Positions 27,099-40,100 of a stretch of DNA of 64,000 bases are shown here, piece after piece. This DNA comes from Crotophaga sulcirostris (lineage: Eukaryota > Chordata > Aves > Cuculiformes > Crotophagidae): the NCBI GenBank assembly GCA_013397455.1, contig VYZB01000023.1, forward strand, positions 3,839,549 through 3,903,548, given 5' to 3'. The notes under the pieces were generated by a model that saw nothing but the letters and a program-made list of their open reading frames with translations, was not told the origin of the DNA and did not search any database. A program made the translations under genes and the position numbers. Positions within the stretch are counted from its first letter, which is position 1. The number at the start of each line of letters is the position of its first letter.

Positions 27099-29806
27099 TC
27101 AATTTCTTTTTGTTTCTACAAACCTATTGTTTTCAGTGATGTGGGAAGATGCATACCAAGGACTGAATTTTGAAATTCAGTATATAGTCTGGACCACATT
27201 TTTAGAAGAATTTGGGCCACGTGCAGGCGCTAATATAAGTGGCTAGCTTTTGAGAAAAGTTAAACATATTCAGAGTTTGAGTGCTTCTCAAAGTTGTTCA
27301 TCTTCCTGTTACTTGATGCATGACTCATTACAAATTTTCTTTTGGAAAACCTTGCTTCTGTGTATTTTAAGGTTCACATAATCATCTGTGCTCTTTCTGT
27401 TTTGTTGGTTTGGTTTTTCTTTTTGAAGGAAACACAAAGGCTAGAGCTATTTAACAAGCATACAGTGTCTGATCAGAAGATGGACTGTTCCAATGGTCAT
27501 ATGAGTATTACAAAAAACATCTGTTGCCTGTGAAACAAAAACAAGCATGAGGACTGCCTGCTCAGTCAGATACCATATTTTTTTCTTACACGCTAGCTTC
27601 CTTTTGGCTTCTGCATCATTGCAGGATTGAGCATCTCTTCACTTGCCAGTTAAGGTTATTTCTCTGAAGTGTCTCCTTAAGTTTTATTTGAAATGTTGCT
27701 GATGAGAGAACATTCTCTTAACGAGATGGCACTATATTTTCATGCATTAGTTGTCAAGCACATTTAATTTTTTTTTTGACATATCTCTTTCTGATTTCTT
27801 ACTATTTGTAGACCTAGCCAGTTTTGACTAGATTAGGTAGTTTATCTTCCAGTGTTACAGTGCCTCAGGTCTGTGAAAGAAGACCCTGAAAAAAATGTAT
27901 GAACACTATAGTGATAGATCTAAATACTGAAAGCTTGGTTCTTTCCTTATATTCGGAAGTCAACTTGCCAGACCTGCAAAGACATGAATTATTTCTGTTT
28001 AAGAAGGGAAGTCTGATCCCCCATTATTGTCTCTATGGAATGTAGCCAAGAGATGGCAATATTTTATTCATTATTCATTTACTCTGCAGTCTACATTCAT
28101 CATCTCTTTGGGATATTACTATAACGTACAAGAAGGTAAACCGTTTCTTACAGGTGCAAGATTATTCCTTCTATTTGCTGGGCAACGCCTACCTTTAAAT
28201 GCCATCTAAGCTGGCTTTTCAATAGTAAGAGTCAGTATCCTTTCACTGTTTGCTTTTCTACTTTACCTGTTCTCATTAATAGAACTCTGCCTTAATTTGT
28301 AGGGAATGAATCATTAGTGCACAGTTTAATTGCAGTATTATAATACTCATGCAATCCACTTAAGCATAAAAAAGTAGAATTTGTTTTTCACTGTGAGCAC
28401 ACACATCTGGGAGAAAAAAACAGCTAAGTACATGAAAAGCAACATTTCTCATTAGCATAACCAAAAGATGGCAGTTGTCCATCTGCCATTAGCTCAGTGT
28501 ATTGCTGTACTGTTTCTGATGGCCATCACAAATAATGATAATAATAGGACTAATAAAACAACATAATATGTATACATTTTTTGTTGAATGCCCTTTTAAG
28601 TATTTTTTTAAATTGCTGTGTTCATGCAGATTCTGTATTCCCTACTTCTGTCCACCACTTATTTCTGGCTTTGTAAGTGAATGTGTCAACCACTAGATAT
28701 TTGCCACCTGTTCTGCAAATGAATAGCCAAGATGGCAATTTTAAGAGAACACTGAAGACCAAGGTCCAGTTCTTCAGCTAGAAAAATGAGGCCCAGTGCT
28801 CTTCATGTAAGCAAGGCTACAACCATTTAACAGGGTGGAAATCTCTATGCAAGTGGGGTAAATTGTATTCAAAAATTTGAATTTTCCAAGATTTCTTGTT
28901 TATTATGAAGTCATAGTGATAATTTTAAAATATATGTTAAACTGCATAAGTAAGGTGCAGGGTAAGGGGCTATCAATTGCCAAGAGCATTTTTGAGCAAT
29001 CTCTATGTTTTTAAATGGAAGAAGTTCCTCCCAATTAACTCAAAAGCAAGCCTCACAACATCAGGATGCAACTAGTCCTTACTTTCTGGATACCTGCTGA
29101 GAGCTAGAGATTGTGATAGATTGTGTAAAAGCGTGAACCATGGTACATAGCAGCTCAAATAAATCTTGTTCATGGTGGGTAAATGTGCTTTCTTGTTGGC
29201 ATCTAAATAGCCCATACTTGCCTTTCATATAATCTTATACAATGTTGTGGGTAAACTCAATATATTCCATCAAAATAGATTTGAATGAAAAACTTGATCA
29301 CTTTGCTTTATTGGAATCCGATCAATTTATGAAAGACAATCATTATGACAGAACGTATATAAATGCTTTGTACTATATTGAGCACTGTGAGTGTCTGAAT
29401 GTATGCACAGTGGACATTTACAGGCCATAAATACACATGATGAAACAATATCATGGCCACTCTGTGGGTTGTGAGATTATAATTCCCTCCCCAGCCCTCC
29501 AGGGGAAAGAATTAGCAGTAGTAGTATATTCATTTTATCAAGATTAACAGTCCTTTCTGCATAACTTTCAAATTCCATCCATATCTATGAAAAAAATGAA
29601 AAAGACTGAAAAATGACCAGCGTGTCTTCCATCCAGTTGTAACTCAGGCCTGCTGTTTGCTAGCAGACCTCTGTCTGCATGAGTGAGTTTTCTTGTAGGT
29701 TAAAGAGACTGAATTCCCTCTTCCCCCTCCCTCCGACCCTGAGCCTGCAGGGCAGACAGACAGAAGCACACATATGATTAATACAGCACAGCTGCAGTAG
29801 TGACTC

Positions 29807-29889
29807 ATTTGCATATGTATTAATAGAGGCAAAAACAACAATTCAATTACATACAGAGACATTCTGCATACTAAAGAACATATGCAAAT
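29807..29889. promoter_or_regulatory. inverted pair of octamer (POU) motifs
   Basis: ATTTGCATATGT at 29807-29818 and its exact reverse complement ACATATGCAAAT at 29878-29889 are 59 bases apart. Each contains the octamer ATTTGCAT bound by POU/Oct factors. A SOX-type core AACAAT lies between them (in AAAACAACAATTCAATT). This could be an enhancer element, but the motifs are short and no function is shown. Confidence 0.3.
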
Positions 29890-30020
29890 AGTCTGGAAAA
29901 AGTGCAGCCAGCATTTTCTCTGAGTTTCCTGAGCCCATATGGGCTAGCATCAGAGCCTAGCAGTTTTCAAGAAATCCCCTTTAGGAAGAACCTGTTACAA
30001 GATGCTTATACAGCTATTAC

Positions 30021-30043
30021 TCCTCCTCCTCCCCCCACCCCCA
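30021..30043. repeat. CCT / poly-C tract
   Basis: TCCTCCTCCT is followed by CCCCCCACCCCC, a strongly C-only strand. The complementary G-rich strand has only two long G runs, so a quadruplex is not clearly predicted. Confidence 0.7.
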
Positions 30044-33000
30044 GGGTTCCCAGAAGGCATTTGACATTTGGACAATGGAAATAGCACAAGCAGTGTCTTT
30101 TCCATGTTATTTCATATTTGCCAGCCTTCGGCTTCGTATTGTTGTCTCTTTACATATAAGCCCCAGCATGAAGAAACCCAGTCCTTGGCCTCCTTTTCCA
30201 TATGCACACATTTGTTCTGTTTTTCTTTCTCTTAATCTCTTGTGTTGTTGCCATTTCCCTTTGTCTTTCTGTCTCTCGGGTTTTTTCTTATCTTACTGAC
30301 TTCTCTGAATTAGCAAAAGATGAATATTTCTGTGTCTTTTTCTCATAGTGACCTTAAGTGTCTCATGATAGTATAATTCAGTGATTTTCTGCTGGTGGGC
30401 CATTAATACTTTTAATGGGTCTGAAAGGTGTCTCAGAAAAGTTAACCTGTTTTAGATAGGTTAAATCATGATACATTGGTCTTTGTCTGTACTAAGCAAG
30501 TTGTGAAGTTCTCAAACCAAAAAGGTTGAAAATCACAGGTATTAAGTAGTTTATATTACAAGTGATGTGGCTCATCATACCTGGTACAGGATCTGATTCT
30601 AGTAGTAGAAACAGATGTTCTCTAAATCTCACAGGAATTAATAGGCAATAGTTTTGAGCATCTTTCAAAAGCAGCTTGAAAGTTGGAACTTAGTCTACAG
30701 GAAGACTTACTTAAGCTATAAACAATTTCTTTAGCTAGAAGTTATTTCTTATGTTTGTGTTATAACTAGAAGACTAGGTATATTAGATGTATGTGGTCGG
30801 TATACTTCTTCACACAGGCCATTCCTACACTGTGATAGGCAACAAAATATTAGACTGTTATACATACTCAATACACTAGTTTCTGGAAAAGTGTGACATT
30901 TGACATTGTCCTTTATGGACTAGATAAATAGAGCTCTATTTCAACTTGAAAAGAGATAACAAGTCACTAACAACTTCTGGAAACCTGACAAAGCCATTAA
31001 GATGCCCAACTGTCTTGTTTGGGTGGCAATCCCCATGTTTTAAGCAGTCTAAATTACTGGCCATTTGTTTGAAACGTCGCTGTGGTGTAAGCAGGGAAAA
31101 ATAGGTCATGCAAGAAAGAGTGTGTAACTGTCTGGCAAGCATACTTGTGAGGTCAGGTCACCCTTAATTTCTTTTCTCTCGCGAAAATGTTACACTTCTT
31201 TCTTTTTGGGGTTAGCCTGACAGACGGAAGCAGATTACTCCTTGATTATTTATAAGGCATTAATTTTAGATGAATATTGCTGAACTAACTGACATCATAA
31301 GTAGTTTTAGCAGCCAGCAGAAGAGCCTGTTTGCAGATTAGAATATGACAGTCTTCACTTACACAACATCCTGTCTAGGACAAAGTCTGGAGTGTATGGA
31401 AGAAGAGCAAACTCAAGGAGCGCAGGCAAATGTATCAGCTAAGACTTTGTTCTTTTGTGTGATGTGACTTGGACTTCGGATTGTTGGGATGGTGGTGTCA
31501 ATGTTATAAGTTCAACAAGCTGCAGGATGAAACGTGTATCAAAATAGCAGGAATGGCAACACCTGTCTGCCAGAGTCTTAAACTCGGGGGTAAAACATCT
31601 GAGATTTGTCTAAATGCAACTCTGAAGTAGCTTCTGTGGTAAAAGAGTTAAATAGCCACCATTGTACGTACACCTTGAGGTAACCAAAATGATGCCTCCC
31701 TCTCTGCACTGGTAACAGAGCAAACCTGTGAAATGTTTGTGTTTCACAGAATGTGGTGTTCCATGGCTTACATTTGCTTGGAGATAATTCTTAATGGAAT
31801 GGTCTGTATGAAAAATCTGATCACAAAACTAACCAAAAGAACATTTTTTTTCCTACTTTGTGCCCTTTGCGCATTCCAGACACTGGGTTTTGAAATAGTT
31901 GGCTTACGCTATGGGTTTTCCTATTATGTTGTTTGCTCTTTTCAGAGGGATGTTGCTGAAAAGAAGATTATATAATCATGCAAATAAGATTGTATAATCC
32001 TGAGCAAATGGCTGGAGTGGGGGCGATGGGAAGCTACAATGGATGGGGCTTGGCTGGCTGTGAAGGGGACTTGCTCAGAAACCATAAACTGGGAGGTTAT
32101 GGGCCTCCTGTAAAACATGAAACGTGCAGTCAGACTAGTGAATTTTTCTGGATTTTTGGGGGATTCGTTGTCTTCATGCTGAGCTGTGCCAATAGTGTAT
32201 ATTTACAGTGCCTCAACAGAACATTGTGACAGATAAACACACAGGAAAACTTCAAGTCACTGACATATACACTCTTCAGAGCTTGTGAAACAATGCTACA
32301 AATAACAAATAACAACAGTGAGAAAAGCTGACTTACACAAAACTAACTACTTACCGATGCACACTTACTCATTTAGATCCACCGATCAAATTACTGTATT
32401 TGAAGTATCCCAAAAGTTAACACAAGAAATTCTCCCTTGAAATCTTGCTGGTTTCATTGTACCTAAATCAGATGACCTGGTGTATTGTTAGATGCAGATT
32501 GTTGTAATGTATGAACATGTAAGAATTTCAATTTATGCCTTATTTCTTACTGCAGTCTTGTTTATGACCTTGTTTTTTTCTCCAAAGTTTCAGGTAATTT
32601 CCAATTGACAAGGCTGAACGGGATAGAAATAACCAAACAACATAGTAAATGTGTAAATGGGGAGAGTATCACGAACCAATGATATAAATTGCATATGGCA
32701 AGAACAGTGCAAACCAATTAAAGTTCTTGTACTCTTATTGTCAGGCTGTCTTTCTTATATCTGATTTCTTGTCAGGGTTAACTGTTACAAGTCAGGATAT
32801 TTGAACACCTTTTATGAATGGAGGCTAATAATAGGAACAGTTTGTAACTGTGAAATACCTAGATACTGTAGATCTAAGCATTAGACAAGAAACCACTGAG
32901 GTCAGGATGCTTTCTCTGTTTGTTTTCTTTCCAAAGCCAACAATTAAACTTAGTTCAATAGAAGATATCTTAGTATCTGGAGATGTAACTTTGAGAGCAC

Positions 33001-34095
33001 TAAACTAACTTACTCTATTGTGCCTGGATAGCATAGGCCTGTTCCTGAGTTTAAGTCAGAATGCAATTGTATCCCCAATACCTAGGCTCAGTTTCCTCAA
33101 GTTCCTTTTCTCCTTTCAGAGGTTCTTAATGTTTTCCACTCCAGTGGATTTTCTAAGATCAATCTGAAGAAAAAAATTTGGAGGCAACAGTAGCTGTAGC
33201 TCCTAGTTGTCCTCAAGACTAACTTTTAAGCTTGTAACTCACATGAGCTCTGCAGGACTCTTGAGCTTGAGTCTGATTGCTAGACTAGCTTCTAAGCATC
33301 TCTCTCACTTTGCATAACTGCCTTATTTCTTTGCCATTTTTACCAATGGTTTGTTTCTGTTTCTGTCCATTCATTAGGTACCTAAGGACAAAAGTATTGC
33401 AGACTACTGGATTTACATTCCTCAAGCCCTCTGGGGATTAGGAATAGTGAGATTGGTCACATAACAGATAACTTACCTGACCAGAAGTATACTGCAAATT
33501 TGTTAAGTCATCTATATCAGAGACTGGCGAACTCTAGAATTACAGAGAGCAGGGCTGTCAGCAAGCTACTTTGTGAATTTTCTTTTCTTAATGGACAAAC
33601 TTTCGAATCAAAATGAAAAACCTGTATACAAGAAAGAAAAATATTTTTTAAAATTAGCTTGTGTTTTTAAGCTGAGAGAAGCTTTGAAGTCAGTATCCTG
33701 TGATCATCAATAGAACCAGAAAGCAACAAGCAAGTTTCAGATGCTCTCATGGTACTAGAAATCAAAATTTTTAGAAGCTGTATCTGCACCTCTGCGTGTT
33801 GCTGTTTAGTGTGATTGTTCTCTCTGTTTAAAATCTGCATTACAGCAGAATCTTCTAGCTGTATTGCAAGCTGTCCTTTGGCTTAGTAACCACAGCTGTG
33901 CCACATGCCGCACCAGCGGCGGCTGACAGGGACAATCTGCTTGTGGCATATTGAAGGAGTCAAATTGTCTTTGGGGACTGCTGCTGAGTGATTTTTTTTC
34001 AACTCTTTCCTATAGGTACAGTATCTGCTTCTCCCAAACAGGACTGGAACTGCCAGTTAGTGTGCAAGGGAGTGAGGTTAATCCCTCAGAGGTGG

Positions 34096-34115
34096 GGTGC
34101 CACGAAAGTGGCACC
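34096..34115 (+). other. perfect 8-bp hairpin with GAAA loop
   Basis: GGTGCCAC (34096-34103), GAAA, then GTGGCACC (34108-34115) forms an uninterrupted 8-bp stem closed by a GNRA-type tetraloop, extendable by a G-U pair. It lies in a GC-richer island (about 34016-34310) in the sense direction of SOX5 transcription. Confidence 0.6.
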
Positions 34116-37100
34116 TGATGCACTCAGGGTCCTGAAACACGTCATCCCTATGTGCTTCCCCGTGGGTGCTGTGCCAGGGAAGGCCAGCTGTCCCCTCAAC
34201 ACACCTGGGCAGCAAGGCCAGCAGTTCTCTGCCCTTCTGAAGGTGAAGTGTCCACTCTGCAGGTTTCACTCCTCTCCACGTTGGGGTGTGAAAACAGCAT
34301 CTGGCAACAAAGCCTTTTCTTTTTCTTTTCATGATTTTTTTATTCCCTTTCATGGCTCAAAACACTCTTTACAAATTATAACAGTGTGTTTTCTGTTAAT
34401 GCACCAAAACATTACAGCTTGTGATAGTGTTATTAAAGTGGTTTGGGCCATTACCATAGAATGTAGCAGCATATTTATTTGATTAAGGGAACCAAATGGA
34501 TCTAGCTGAATTTGGCAAAAGAACATGGCTGAAGTCCTATTTTAGCTCTGATGTTGATTTTACCATTAAACTCGGAACTTCTGAAAATTAGAAAATTCAC
34601 AGCAGAAACACTAATATGTGTGCCACATTTTGTAGCATGTTAAACTATCCTTAAATATCTCTTATTTTCTCCACACTAGCTCTACATTGGTATTTGTTCA
34701 ATATTCTGATATTTACTTTACAAACTCAGGGCTTATTGATGTTTAGGGTAAATAGTATGTCACATATGTATAGATTATATTTAACTTACTGTCCTGCTGT
34801 GTCACCAGTAACTGCTTTGGGATATAGTTTGTTTTAGGCCAGTCAACCCTACTCATTCCGTTCCTGTTATCATGGCAGCTTTGCTTCTTGCTATACTCTG
34901 GTCTGATACACTGGTGGCAGAAATAATTTGGATGATATATATCAATGTAAGTTTGGATAAGATTTTTAAAGAGGCTTGAAGAGATTTGGAAGCCCAACAA
35001 TAATTAATTTCTTACGGTGGCTTTGAAAATAGGATATTTAACATTCACACTTAATCCTTCCTCCTTTCCACAGCTGTTTTATTTTTCCTGTGATTTGTTT
35101 TGTGGAAAGGAAACAGTCCTCAAAATTGTATCAGAAAGTTTGATGGTGAGGTGACGTTCATTGGGTAACTTAGTTTTCATTGGATACAGTGAAAGACGTG
35201 AGTACTCAGCGTTTCCTACCTCTACTCCAAGCTGGCCATGCTCATGTTTTGTGTGGTAGCTTGTGTTTAAGTGTGTGGTGCTTGCTTTCACTTGAAGTGG
35301 GAAAAAGAGAGAATGAGCTTAATTTCCCAGCATTTCGTACTGAGTACTAGAATATCATGTCCAATATACTCGTGCATTAGAATTTCACTATTTCACAGGT
35401 GTGGGATTTTGAATTGAATGCTGCCCCAAAATCTATGTCGAGTACCCTAATTTTTATCATACTGTGTGGACATGAGTAGATAAACTTGTATACATGACCT
35501 GAACTCAGACAGAAAAACTTAGAGAAGAAGCAATTCTTACAAATTCATGGCATACTCAGTTAAATCTAAAAATTGTTATGCTTTTATTAAAACATTATCT
35601 TGTCTTTTTTTTTCCTTTTTTTTTTTTCCATTGGTTCATTCAGAAAACTTCATTTCACTTCACTGTAATTGCTGCTGTGAATCAGGTCCTTAGTGGATGT
35701 AGGATAGGTAGGTGCTTGCACCTATAATGTTTATTTCATCTCGCACTGGGTGGCATTACAGATTTGATTTCACTAAAAAGTATTGTTCATGATCAAGTGT
35801 AGAAAGGAATGAATACTAAAAAGAAAAAAAAAGAGGAAATGTTACATTAAAAGAAAGCTGATTTGTCACTTTGCTCACTGACTATGGACTGAATAGACTT
35901 CTAACCCTTAAAATACTTTCTCCCCCCTTTTCCTTTTTATTGCCTGGAATCTTAAGAGCTTTATCATTTGCAGTCATAAAATGAAAATATACACCAAACC
36001 CTCAAAGGGCAAGTATGAAATTAAATTATATTTGGGCAGCTGTAACCTTTTAAAACGATCAGATTCCAGTTAATGTATTTCTTCCTGTTCCGAGTGCTGC
36101 CATGGTGTTTGATGGTGGGAAGCAGTCCAAAGGGCATTGGGAGATAATAAATTCACTGGAAATTTCACCCTGAGGCGAGCCTCGATACACCAAGGCTTCC
36201 ATTTAGCGGGACTGACCTAAAAATCTTGTCACATCCAAAGGTCACTTAGGTTGGGGTTGGTGTGTCCCATCTATCTTTCCCTGGTGCAAAGAATGACAGC
36301 TGAGCTCATAAACAGCCATCAGAATATGGAAGACAAGCAGAGGAGAGAGGGAGGAGAGTAAGGAAGGATAATACTGCTGACAACATCTTAAATTTCCTCT
36401 AGGCCAATGAGAATAGATACCATCTTTGGGCTTGCTTGCTTCTGCTACTGCAGAAACAGCAATTCAATTTAAAGAGGTTACAGTTAACTCTGGAAATCTA
36501 AAGCAAGTGATTTCTTCCATGTCTGCAAATGTCACGTAATCCTGCTAGTACACATTATACTGTCCCTGAACATTTCATACTTGTTACCAGTCCCATTAGT
36601 CAAAACAATTTGCAGTTTATACAAAGCTTTGCTTTCAGGGAGGGCCAAAAATCTAAAAAACTGTTGGAGATGACACTGATAGGTATCTTCTATAAAAACA
36701 ATGATTCTAAGGGAAACAATTTGGACAACACCACTAAGTATAAACAAGACTGGAAGGTAAGATATCTTCAGTCATGAGAAAATCTGTGATGTATGTCCTC
36801 TAGGACTTTGCTTATTCTAAGCTCATTAAAATCGGTGTAATCCTCCTACACAGTAAATTGAAGCAAAAGGCCTTTCAGGATGGCTGTTGTCTGCAGTCAT
36901 AGTTCGTTCTTCTGCAATGGGAAGCTCCAGTGGATCCTTCCTATGCTTGCAGTATATTAAATACTGGGGACAGGGCTTAGAGTTGTGTAATAGAAGTATA
37001 TTTGAAGGACAAAGTTCTGTCTTATCATAATTGATCTTACTTAACTGGGGATGAGCTGTGTAGCATATATCCATTGTATCCTAATGGTGTGAATGTATTT

Positions 37101-40100
37101 CCCAGAATTCCCTCAGAGGAGGATAAAATGGGCATTTTGCTAGTCACTGCTGGGATGCAGGTGACAAAGATTCCTTCTTTTATATCCTGTGTTGGTTAGA
37201 AAAAGGAGTTGTAGTTGGTGGTCAGTGTCCTCCTGAAATGTGATAACAACGCACTGTTGGAAGAAAGATACCATGTATTGTGTAAGCATTGGTCTCATTC
37301 TTTTTGGAATATTAAATTGAAGACAAAATTTAAATCAGCATAACCTTGGACGTATGAGAAAAAAATCAGAATGAAACCTATGTTCCAAAATTTGCAAGAT
37401 ATTGAGTAAGTTAGGTACCTAACTCCTCCTGGGAATTTGCTGGTGTCTTTCGATGAATTTTAGTAAATCACATCCTTCTGAAGAGAATTATAATTTGTGT
37501 GTTCCTTTGCTTGTTAAAACTAAGTGCAGTATAACTGTTATTGTCAGAAGTATTTCACACATTCTCACAAACATACTATATTTGAGGCAAACACAGTAAA
37601 GAAGGGCAAGATTGGCCAGCTGTCAGTGTTTGTCTTCATTTGCCTTGGGTTCACACTCTACTTTATGTTAACATATATGTTCTCTACACAAATTCAAAGC
37701 AATTTACAGGCAACTTTGGAGGAGTTAGATGCCCTTTCCCACATGTTCTGTGCTGAAAATGTAGCTGTATGCCTTACCAGTTTTACAACTTTGAGGAAGA
37801 CAAAGTCACTTTCCATCTTACTTGTGTAAGAAGAAAAATGGAAATGTGTATTTTTCATGAACTTCAGAGAGGACATATATTTCACTTTAAAAAATTCAGC
37901 TGCTAACACAAAATTTAAAAAATGATATAGACATGCTGAGCACAGACTAGCTAGTTTTTTTTCCTGGTTTCTACTCAGTATGGTGGGAAGAGAATCATCT
38001 TCAACCACAGATGCCTGAAATATATAATTCATCTGACCTAAAGTTGCAGGTTCCTTTCTAGTTTTTATAAGGAAGCTGAGAGGGATTAGCTCAGACCTAG
38101 TCAAGTGGATTGCCTATTTACCCCAGTTTGTGTCACGTTTCTACTGTGGTTTTGTCTCCTTTGTCATTTGCCCAGGAAATTCCAGTCAGTAAGCAAGTAA
38201 CGGAGGACAATAAAGTCAGAATATTTCTGTGATTGCTGGTGGTACATGAAGCCTCAAAGCCAACTGATTTCATATTTCTCTAGTGCTTGGAATTTGTGAA
38301 AAACACTGCATTGGAATCCATGCAGACAACTTTGTAACTATCAAATATGTGCAGCTTCCTTGCGTCACTTGAGTTTTATGTATTTAATTCTTGTGATATT
38401 GGGAAGTGTTTTTGTGTTACCTTAGATGCTGCGCTTTGTTGTACTGAACGTGATCACTTTGACCAAAAGCCTATATTATGCCATTATATTAACTGGAGAA
38501 GTTGAAAGATATTTTACAGTTGCTGACTTTGGCAAAAACAAGATGTATCCCTGCGTAATGGAGGACTGTACTGTTTCTTGCATTATTCATGCTTCCCACG
38601 CTGGAGTCACAAACATTGGGTAATGTTAATACTTGTCATGGAAAAATTTAATTGGCAGAAATGTTTAATATATTAGCGATAGATGGGAGGGCCCACAAGA
38701 GACCTTCCCTGGTCTGAATTGAAATGTGACACATAATTAACGATAAAGGAAGGCATTGTATGGAGAGGGTCGTTGCTATACAGAGGGAAGTGAGGAGGAT
38801 CCCTGCTTGGCCCAGTCTTTCCTGAAATGGGGGGTTCTATTTACCAGTTGCTAACAGAAGAAGCAATGAGTACAGTTCACCCTCCTGCTGTAACAAACAG
38901 CCAGTCTTGGAGCAGCATAAAAAGGGTCAATCAAACAGGTCATACATCATATGAGGAGGCAGATGTTAGAACATATTGTAATAGATTGCTGTGCAGTATG
39001 TGAAGATGGCTTGTGGAGTACAGGGATGGGAGGAGAGAATCTATCAGCGATGTTTTCTGTCATGGTCACTGTAAATAACCACATTTTTGAGGAGAACTTC
39101 TGCACTCAGGAAATCAAAGCATTAGGATTCCTGCTATGTTAGTCTTGTGGATAGAATGACGGAGGTAGAAAAGAAATAGAAGTATGAGTCCCTCTGTAAT
39201 ACTCTATGTAATATGAATATATCTAGGTATTATCTGTGCTTTGCCAAAGTCAGTGTTAACCTTGCAATGTGTGAGTATTTTACCTGAAAAAAAATTACAG
39301 AACTTCAGACTATATTAAACACAGAACTGCTAAAATAGCTTCTATTTTAGCAGCGCCCCTAATTCACACCCACTCAAACACCTCCTCACTCATTAACCCC
39401 ATCATCAGACCCAAGTAACTCAAGTGAAATGAGATGGCATTAGGAATGAGGTAATGAACAAAGATTTCTTGATAATGTTATTACTTCATGATAGCAGCTC
39501 TTGTTAGCGTGACTACAGTTAAGAGATTCTTGGTATTTCCATTGCAATCTCTTTGGTACTCCCACCCTTTCTGCTTTACAGACAACTACTCAGCCAGAAG
39601 CAACTTAAAATTCGATTTTATATCCATTTTGGCTGTTGTTTTGAATTGAATAGAGTTTAATGTTTCGGTACTGCTTTCTAAAACATAAAAATTGCTGGCT
39701 TTTTTCCTCCTAATCCAAATTTCCAGAAGAACAATTTAAAATATGGATTATCTCTTTTTATAACCCAGTCACATTATTAACATTTTAAAAATGTATCCTA
39801 AGCATGCACTGTAATTTCAGTATTTAATGGTTTTGGACAAGCAGATCCACATTTATATTATAAAAAATTCCATACAAAAAATTAGTGTGAAGGGGGCAAT
39901 TTTTTTTTCACTCAGGAGTCTACAGTTTTTCTGTCTTTTTTAAGAAATCCACTCAGTGTCTCAAAAAAATTGTGAAAATAAACTTTAGAAAATAGTCGTG
40001 GATGAATCAGATGAATTAATGGATTGTAGAGCTTGTTACCAGTTAAGTAGTGCTAGTATAGTGCATGTCACTGCTTGTAGAAAATGTGGCTGTGTAGAAT

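Noticed and set aside
33988..34482. 164-codon open frame as an independent protein
   Set aside because: No similarity recognised; the open frame is helped by the GC-richer island and overlapped by open frames on both strands. The splice-like site at 34015 is the only part kept, as a finding.
37524..38104. Overlapping open frames (101 codons plus, 136 codons minus) as genes
   Set aside because: No known motif, no splice or retroposon context, and the length is reachable by chance in 64 kb.
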